The position numbers were made by a program, and so were the translations under genes. The notes below the pieces were generated by a model that was not told the origin of the DNA, did not search any database, and saw only the letters and a list, made by a program, of their open reading frames with translations. A DNA stretch of 64,000 nucleotides from Bidens hawaiensis. Its lineage: Eukaryota > Streptophyta > Magnoliopsida > Asterales > Asteraceae. The stretch lies in the NCBI GenBank assembly GCA_021521415.1, contig JAIQDT010006446.1:62001-126000 (forward strand), written 5' to 3'. Below are positions 58,601 to 64,000 of this stretch, piece by piece; position 1 is the stretch's first letter; every line of letters begins with the position of its first letter.

Positions 58601-61600
58601 TAAAAAGCGAAAAATAATAAGTGGGAAGACTATCCAGCACCGATTTAATAAGGGTTAACCGACCGGCAATAGATAACGAATTAACTTTCCATTTAGATAG
58701 CCTCTTCTTGAACTTGGACACAACCGGTTCCCAATTAACCACCCTATTCATGTTAGCGCCAACCATAATCCCTAGATAAGAAAACGGGATTCTACCCGGC
58801 TTACAACCCATGAAACCAGCTTGGATATCGATCTCACCATCTTCTACACCTACTCCAAATAACACTGATTTATGGAGATTAATCTTTAGCCCCGAACACA
58901 AGTAAAATATGCGAAGAATACGTTTCAAGTTATCAAAATTAAAAGAAGACCACTCTCCCATAATCATAGCATCATCCGCATAAAAAAGATGGGATAAAGT
59001 AGGACCTTCATTAGGAAGAGTAATACCATGAAACGCACCTATATCACAGGCTTGTTTCAACATACCTGAAAAAGCCTCCATCAGAATAATAAAAAGAAAA
59101 GGCGATAGCGGGTCACCTTGACGAATGCCTTTATGACATCCAAATTCGAATGTAGGAGATCCATTAACAAGAACAGACGATCTGCTCGCCAACAAGATAC
59201 CACTAATCCAATCGCACCAGACCGAAGGAAAACCCATCTGAGAAAGAACCGACAACAAGAACTCCCAATTCACATTATCAAAGGCTTTATCGAAGTCAAT
59301 CTTGAACATAAAAATTCTTCTCTCCCTCTTCTTAGCCCAAGCAATAACCTCATTAGCCACCAAAGGGCCATCAAGAATATATCTCCCGGATAAGAAAGCC
59401 GACTGATGCTCTGAGACAATCTTATTCATAACCGTTTTGAGTCGATTCACTAACACCTTCGACACAGTCTTTAAAATACAACCAATGAGACTTATCGGTC
59501 TAAAATCCCCCAAAGAAGACGGATTGTTTACCTTAGGAATTAAGGTGATAAAAGACGAACCAACCCCCGAGCAAAAACTTTTAACCTTATGAAAATGATC
59601 AAGAATATCCACAAAATCCTTCTCGAACAAATCCCAATAAAACCGAATGAACCTAAAATTAAAACCATCCGGCCCAGGAGCTTTGTCACCACCGCAATCA
59701 AAAACCGCCTTCTTGATCTCATGCACGGAAAAATCACTGATCAAAAAATCCGCCTCCACCGAAGACAAGACCGAAAACCCATATCCAATCAACCGAGGCC
59801 GATGTGTAATAGATTCTTTAAACTTACCAGCAAAGAATCGCAAAACTTCCTTTTTAATGAGAACCGGGTTTGTTTCCCACGCCCCATTCACTTCCAAACC
59901 CGGAAAATAATTTGTAGCTTTACGTTTATTAATAAAACCGTGAAAAAATCGAGAATTTTCGTCTCCATGAATCGCCCAATTACACCGAGCCTTTTGCTTC
60001 AAATCCCGGTAATAATGATTATCCAACTCGCCTAGCCGTCTTTTAATTTCGCTTAAAGACCATGTCTCTTCTTCCAACAAATCCCGGACCTCCAAGGTTT
60101 GGTCCAAGTCACGCAACTCTTGCTCCAATAAAACCCTTTCCTCCTTTTCTTTGGCTTTACAATCGATCGCCCATCTAGTGATAGCAACACGCAAAGCTTT
60201 AAATTTATACAACAATCTCGCGTCCGGAGAACCATGAAACGAGCCATCAACAAGCGTCTTCTTAATCAACGTCCCAAAATCCTCTCTACCAAGCCATGAA
60301 TTGAAAAACCTAAACGGTTTGGGACCATAGTTCTTGGAAGAACCAATTTTCAAAACCAACGGACTATGATCCGGCTTATTCCTTTCGAGAGCAATATACT
60401 CCGCACACGGCCATTCCATAAAGAAATCCCAATTAACGAAGATTCTGTCAATACGGCTTAATTTATTTCCTGCGACAAAAGTAAAACGCCTCCCTTTCAA
60501 GGAGTACTCGTGAAGATTCGAATCATCAATGAAATCGTTAAACTCATTGGCCTCACCCACATTAAACAAAGAATTCCGCCTATCCTCAGCACACCGAACC
60601 GAGTTAAAATCTCCTGCCACAATCCACCTCCCATTACCCTCCTCGATCAAATCACGAATTTCCCCCCAAAGAGCTCGTTTAGTAACTAGATTTTGAGGAG
60701 AATAAACATTGAGAATATGATACGAGCTACTCTTTCCTTTCACAGTGCCCGAAACTAGAAGCCAATTATTATTCTTGACCACCCTTTCCATACGAAAGAC
60801 TTGAGAATCCCAGATCGATAATAACCCACCCGACCTTCCAGACGAAGGAACCCAATCAAAGGAATACTCACCATAACCCCAAAACCGTCCCACATCCACA
60901 GAATCCAAGGAAACAAATTGCGACTCTTGTAAAACAATAAAACTAACCTCATGATGGACTCGAAGACCTCGAATCCAATCGGCTTTGCTAGAACTCCCTA
61001 ACCCACGAATGTTCAGAGAAAAAACATTCATTGAACACCTTCTTGATAGCCTTCGGAAACAAGAACCTCTTTGACATTAGCAACAAAATCTTGCAAATTC
61101 TCAACACCTAACGCCTTACTCAACTCAATGGTCTTCTCCAACTCCACCTCAATCGGACCTTGGTGTTGCACCGGATCTATACCTCTACCAATCATCGAGG
61201 GCTCCGCAGTCTCTCCCTCGATGTCTCGAACCACCTCCGTATTAGTAGACATCCCTTTGTTAAGATCCGGTGTTAAGAACACTCCTTCAACACCTGTCTC
61301 GATACCCCTAGTAACATCCGAAGGCACGTGCATAATACCGATAAACCTATCAAGATCAAACATATCTTTATCCTCCCTTGGTCTCTTCTTAGGACGCTCC
61401 CTAGAACCACTACCCCCACTCCGATTAGAAAATAAAGACTTCCGTCTGAACTTCTTATGTCCCTTGCCTTTCAACAGAGAAACATTAGTACTATCAACGT
61501 TACCATTCTCGACCGCCTCCTCATTAGAATGTTCATAAGAGTTCGAAAATTCACCGACCATCACGTTAGAATTATCGTTCACACAACCATCCAACCCATT

Positions 61601-63884
61601 AACAGCATATTCCCTGACAGAAAACTCATTAGCTTGAGAACATTCGCCCTCTTCACGATGCACATTATGGAACTCATCCTGCACGATATTATCATCACAC
61701 TTATCCTCCTCCGGTAAAACGGAACCATCATCCTCTTCATACTCTACTACACATTCCGGTATCCATTCCCCAACATCTTCATCCACCCACACTTTAAATA
61801 TTTTTCCCCTCCAATTAATGTCCACCCGATCCACAATCCGTTTGCACTCTTTACTCAACACACCGATGAGAGTATACGATAAGTTGTTCTCTTCACCTGA
61901 TAAGGAAGCCGATTGAACCACCTTGCCAAATCTGCTTCCAATCAAATCGAATACCTCGTCTAACACCAACTGAGCCGGAACCCCATGAACTTGGAGCCAG
62001 GCGATCCGACCCTCCTCCACTCTAGTTCTATCGGACCAAGGTTCTAAAAACTCAAACCAGTCTGACCATTTGTCTTTGTCATTCAGGAAGGCATCCCTAT
62101 CCCCACTAACGTAGAATACCAACACCACTGAAAGCCCTCCCAGATACTTAATCTCTAATGATCTCCAACCATGCTTCCGAACCAACTTTTTCAGAGAAGT
62201 TAACGTGTGAAGATTCACCACCCTCCCCGTAAGAGCACATCCCTTCCAATGAGAAAACCGTTCCACCGAATCATCCACCTTAATCTCATCTACTTTGTTC
62301 CGATTTAACAAAGAATCAACAAAGGAACGCCCATTACCAACTGATGCATATGGAACCCCATTCCTATCGGATCCTTCGGAACTAGGGTTTGAATGACCAC
62401 CAAGTAATAATAAATGATAGTAGATATTGATAGTCAACCCTTTATTAATGTAGTACTCACTCATCTCACCGTCTTAACATTTAAATGAGGTAATACATGA
62501 TTAATTAATATAATAAACAGCACTTGGTGAGTAATTAGTAACCTCAAGAGCATCAAATGTCAGATTAGAATCCATCTAGTTGCAGCAATCTCTTGGAGAC
62601 TGGTATCAATGAAGGTTTTAAAATTTGTCGGCAGGGACACATTTCAAACACTCTATTTGAAAATGGTCTGATTTATTTATTTAATCTCATAGGGTTTAAA
62701 ATACAAGTGACTTTTACTGTGAGAAGTGTATAAATAACTAGATTAATTATGTCAACATTAGAGTAATTATTATTACACAATTTTATTTTTTATAACATAA
62801 TTACTCTAGTTTAAAACTGTATCACTCTAGTTATTTGTATGCTTAGTAGATTAATTTTATTTGTACCGGATCCCACCCCTAATCTCATAAACCAATTAAA
62901 TTTAGTTATTTATTTAGAAACTTTTATAATGAACAAAAAATGTTGTATGATCAATCCAATTTCTCAAAGACTGACTGAATGACCGATTGATTTGATCTGT
63001 ATTAAAAAATTTGTCTCTTTTGGACCCGACGTTTAGTGACGAAATAAATATGGATTGAATGCGTAGGGGTCAGGCAGAGAAGGAATTCAAAGTGGAAGTT
63101 GAAGCCATTGGCAAAGCAAGGCATAAAAACCTTGTTGGTTTAATTGGTTTTTGCGCAGAAGGTGCTAAGAGGTATTCTTGCTCTTTTTGTTTCTCAGCTA
63201 TTTCCAACATTTTATAATGCAATATATATATATTCATATATGCCTGACATTGATTCATTGAACAGGATGCTTGTGTATGAGTACGTTGACAACGGGAATT
63301 TGGAACAATGGTTGCATGGAGACGTGGGACCTACCAGCCCTTTAACCTGGGACATCCGCATGAAAATTGCTGTCGGGACTGCAAAAGCGTATGCTCACAT
63401 TTTCTTCTTACTTTGATCTTACATAGGGTCATGGTTTTTGTTCATTATATTTTTTTCTTGCTAAAATACATGTCAGGTTGATCCAAAACATGTTAGCCTA
63501 ATTTGCAACCTTCTTTTTTTTTCTGTATAACTGTTAGCGTGTTAGATATGATGACAAAAACTATTTCATCACACTATCAGTACATATATCTTTTGCATAA
63601 AATGATTTGTGAGATTTTATTGTGAAAATACATAAGTGTCACCCGTTATAGATAAATATTTAAATGCAAAGTCAATCCCTTCTAACATATCCGTTATCTC
63701 TTTTTCTGTTCAGATTGGGGTATTTACATGAAGGCTTGGAACCAAAAGTTGTTCATCGTGATATTAAATCAAGCAATATTCTTCTGGATAAAAAATGGAA
63801 CGCGAAAGTAGCTGATTTTGGACTGGCCAAGTTACTTGAATCTGAGAAAAGCTACGTGACTACACGCGTAATGGGAACATTTGG
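55687..63884 (+). CDS. Receptor-like serine/threonine kinase, At1g01540/At4g01330-type; 5' exons, gene continues past the window
   Basis: Exons 55687-56324, 63067-63171, 63266-63388 and 63714-63884, with phases 2,2,2,2 that join in frame. A short extracellular N-terminus is followed by one membrane segment ([20 protein letters not shown], about residues 25-48) and a basic stop-transfer KRSSKRRR. A Ser/Gly-rich juxtamembrane region leads to [18 protein letters not shown] and the kinase: [11 protein letters not shown] loop, VAVKNLL lysine, VEVEAIG helix-C Glu, hinge [19 protein letters not shown], catalytic [16 protein letters not shown], and activation-loop [10 protein letters not shown]. All catalytic residues visible are intact. 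The likely site is the plasma membrane with a cytosolic kinase. Intron 1 is about 6.7 kb because of a SINE and a LINE. Confidence 0.9.
56576..56825 (-). mobile_element. tRNA-derived SINE in kinase intron 1
   Basis: Read on the minus strand it begins TGTCATGAGAAGTTGGTCTA with a box A-like TGGTCTAGTGGTAAGAGG, then a box B-like GGCTCAATTCCC, and ends with an A-rich tail (TTCAAAAAGAAGTA). It is flanked by a perfect 12-bp duplication TTGTTATATTAA (56564-56575 and 56826-56837). About 250 bp. Confidence 0.85.
57384..61031 (-). CDS. LINE ORF2: endonuclease and reverse transcriptase
   Basis: 1215 residues, uninterrupted. N-terminal AP-type endonuclease: NIRGLG, VLQESQ with the metal-binding Glu, [17 protein letters not shown] and the PDHSPLVL His. 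Reverse transcriptase: [23 protein letters not shown] (about residue 580), [13 protein letters not shown] and the catalytic [10 protein letters not shown] (about 680). C-terminal zf-RVT domain (KKCNIFMWR, then C-x2-C pattern [18 protein letters not shown], about 1060-1100). No RNase H domain. It nicks the target and reverse-transcribes the element RNA in place. Nothing visible disables it. Confidence 0.93.
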   Translation of the reverse strand: MNVFSLNIRGLGSSSKADWIRGLRVHHEVSFIVLQESQFVSLDSVDVGRFWGYGEYSFDWVPSSGRSGGLLSIWDSQVFRMERVVKNNNWLLVSGTVKGKSSSYHILNVYSPQNLVTKRALWGEIRDLIEEGNGRWIVAGDFNSVRCAEDRRNSLFNVGEANEFNDFIDDSNLHEYSLKGRRFTFVAGNKLSRIDRIFVNWDFFMEWPCAEYIALERNKPDHSPLVLKIGSSKNYGPKPFRFFNSWLGREDFGTLIKKTLVDGSFHGSPDARLLYKFKALRVAITRWAIDCKAKEKEERVLLEQELRDLDQTLEVRDLLEEETWSLSEIKRRLGELDNHYYRDLKQKARCNWAIHGDENSRFFHGFINKRKATNYFPGLEVNGAWETNPVLIKKEVLRFFAGKFKESITHRPRLIGYGFSVLSSVEADFLISDFSVHEIKKAVFDCGGDKAPGPDGFNFRFIRFYWDLFEKDFVDILDHFHKVKSFCSGVGSSFITLIPKVNNPSSLGDFRPISLIGCILKTVSKVLVNRLKTVMNKIVSEHQSAFLSGRYILDGPLVANEVIAWAKKRERRIFMFKIDFDKAFDNVNWEFLLSVLSQMGFPSVWCDWISGILLASRSSVLVNGSPTFEFGCHKGIRQGDPLSPFLFIILMEAFSGMLKQACDIGAFHGITLPNEGPTLSHLFYADDAMIMGEWSSFNFDNLKRILRIFYLCSGLKINLHKSVLFGVGVEDGEIDIQAGFMGCKPGRIPFSYLGIMVGANMNRVVNWEPVVSKFKKRLSKWKVNSLSIAGRLTLIKSVLDSLPTYYFSLFKAPKKVTNDLEALMRRFLWGGSDEVRKMSWVAWEVVTKPIKEGGLGIARLEVNNQALITKWLGRFLNDHHAMWRRVVLSIHGSSRCWGLAPVNNGVPGVWKNCVMFWNKFKVDGVGFNRVIRATVGNGRQVRFWTDLWLGSAPIMDKYQSLYAVEKHKNVLLADRLVVTGSSRRIVWDWLRAPCSQQEVIEKQELEDLLQGVVMVDREDSWSWAVGSCKEFEVSAIKRWMVRSVVDAGSSSFQWSDWVPKKCNIFMWRAVLDSLPTKQALARRHLHCDDHSCALCESNEESLEHLLTGCFISMAVWNAIGSWCNIPRSFVFHVNDLVEVHKVCGATGNKRLIIHGIVIITCWRIWRARNEKIFSGKNTKVAEMVADIKSLGFLWYKNRSKIGAVDWKSWCLFDVT
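61028..62398 (-). CDS. LINE ORF1: nucleic-acid-binding protein with DUF4283-type domain, 5'-truncated
   Basis: The frame is open across the insertion boundary; an ATG at 62464 lies in host intron sequence beyond the element, and no Met occurs in the first part of the LINE portion, so the native start is lost. The N-terminal half has the plant ORF1 fold ([18 protein letters not shown], then [13 protein letters not shown]), usually labelled DUF4283. The middle is acidic, followed by a basic, NLS-like stretch ([19 protein letters not shown], then RPKKRPRED). The stop TGA overlaps the ORF2 start ATG (AATGAATG). Confidence 0.85.
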   Translation of the reverse strand, partial: GHSNPSSEGSDRNGVPYASVGNGRSFVDSLLNRNKVDEIKVDDSVERFSHWKGCALTGRVVNLHTLTSLKKLVRKHGWRSLEIKYLGGLSVVLVFYVSGDRDAFLNDKDKWSDWFEFLEPWSDRTRVEEGRIAWLQVHGVPAQLVLDEVFDLIGSRFGKVVQSASLSGEENNLSYTLIGVLSKECKRIVDRVDINWRGKIFKVWVDEDVGEWIPECVVEYEEDDGSVLPEEDKCDDNIVQDEFHNVHREEGECSQANEFSVREYAVNGLDGCVNDNSNVMVGEFSNSYEHSNEEAVENGNVDSTNVSLLKGKGHKKFRRKSLFSNRSGGSGSRERPKKRPREDKDMFDLDRFIGIMHVPSDVTRGIETGVEGVFLTPDLNKGMSTNTEVVRDIEGETAEPSMIGRGIDPVQHQGPIEVELEKTIELSKALGVENLQDFVANVKEVLVSEGYQEGVQ

Positions 63885-64000
63885 GTTAGTTTTTTTTCTC
63901 TTGCCTCTTCGATTTGTACCAAAGGTTTAGCCCTGATCACCTCTATCAGAGGTCTCAGGTTCATATCCAGCTTTCACTAGTTTCTACCTTTAACCCCCTA
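63885..64000 (+). other. Kinase intron 4 start, with a possible SINE head
   Basis: After the donor GG/GTTAGT, sequence from about 63920 has GGTTTAGCCCTGATCACC and a box B-like GGTTCATATCC. This might be the start of a tRNA-derived SINE cut by the window end; the box A match is weak. Confidence 0.25.

Larger units (their letters stand above)
57288..62398 (-). mobile_element. L1-type LINE in kinase intron 1, 17-bp target duplication
   Basis: Flanked by the perfect duplication ACCAAGTAATAATAAAT (57271-57287 and 62399-62415). The 3' end has an A-run (T-run at 57288-57294 on the + strand). Both ORFs are open. The 5' end lies inside or just before ORF1, so the copy is slightly 5'-truncated, as is common for target-primed insertions. 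It is antisense to the kinase. Confidence 0.95.
56325..63066 (+). other. Kinase intron 1, enlarged by transposons
   Basis: Donor CG/GTGAGT at 56325; acceptor GCGTAG at 63061-63066. Without the SINE, LINE and their duplications it would be about 1.35 kb. The remaining parts (56325-56563, 56838-57270, 62416-63066) are AT-rich and hold no gene. Confidence 0.85.

Noticed and set aside
63920..64000. Second SINE at the window edge
   Set aside because: Box B-like GGTTCATATCC is present, but box A is weak, and the 3' end and duplication lie outside the window; kept only as a low-confidence note.

Overview
This window is plant nuclear DNA, almost certainly from a eudicot. It carries TIR-type NBS resistance-gene sequence (a class absent from grasses), GT-AG introns, and a repeat load of Tat, Athila, Copia and Tekay-like LTR elements, an L1-type LINE, a tRNA-derived SINE, Helitrons, hAT and Harbinger-like DNA transposons. 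The flavour of the repeats suggests Asteraceae, but that is inference. Only one host gene looks alive: a receptor-like kinase at the right edge that runs off the window.

Layout. 1-9632: a decayed Ty3/gypsy Tat element (Tat-A, + strand). It has gag-pol with an internal deletion of reverse transcriptase, then a five-exon gene on the opposite strand with its own TATA box (7621-4465), then the 3' LTR. 9740-16879: a TIR-NBS pseudogene on the minus strand, split in its first exon by a nearly intact Copia element (11530-16789, target duplication GTCTT). 16950-18038: a second TIR fragment. 18050-29455: AT-rich intergenic DNA holding a Helitron 3' end (19397), an NFD6-like exon (about 20008-20313), a hAT element (22962-24267) with a Helitron nested in it (23256-23990), and a Helitron whose 5' end is repeated five times (26268-28856). 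29456-32081: a solo LTR with two minisatellites. 32254-about 41630: a second Tat element (Tat-B) with a long gag-pol and a homologous antisense gene, truncated at its 3' side. About 41630-51997: an Athila element on the minus strand, truncated at its 3' side, with a 2.4 kb solo LTR (44603-47011) inside its reverse transcriptase. 52893-55123: a Harbinger-like element with a Myb/SANT-type gene fragment. 55687-end: the receptor-like kinase, whose first intron holds a SINE (56576-56825) and a 5.1 kb LINE (57288-62398), each with perfect target-site duplications.

How it fits together: the window records successive nested insertions. Several are resolved to the base by target duplications: Copia, two solo LTRs, LINE, SINE and hAT. 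The Helitrons are bounded by A/T insertion sites. The kinase keeps a splice-compatible frame across its greatly enlarged intron, so it is probably functional. The resistance-gene copies are dead. The most interesting item is the antisense multi-exon gene carried by both Tat elements: its exon phases are mutually consistent, its layout is conserved, and in Tat-A it sits behind an antisense promoter.
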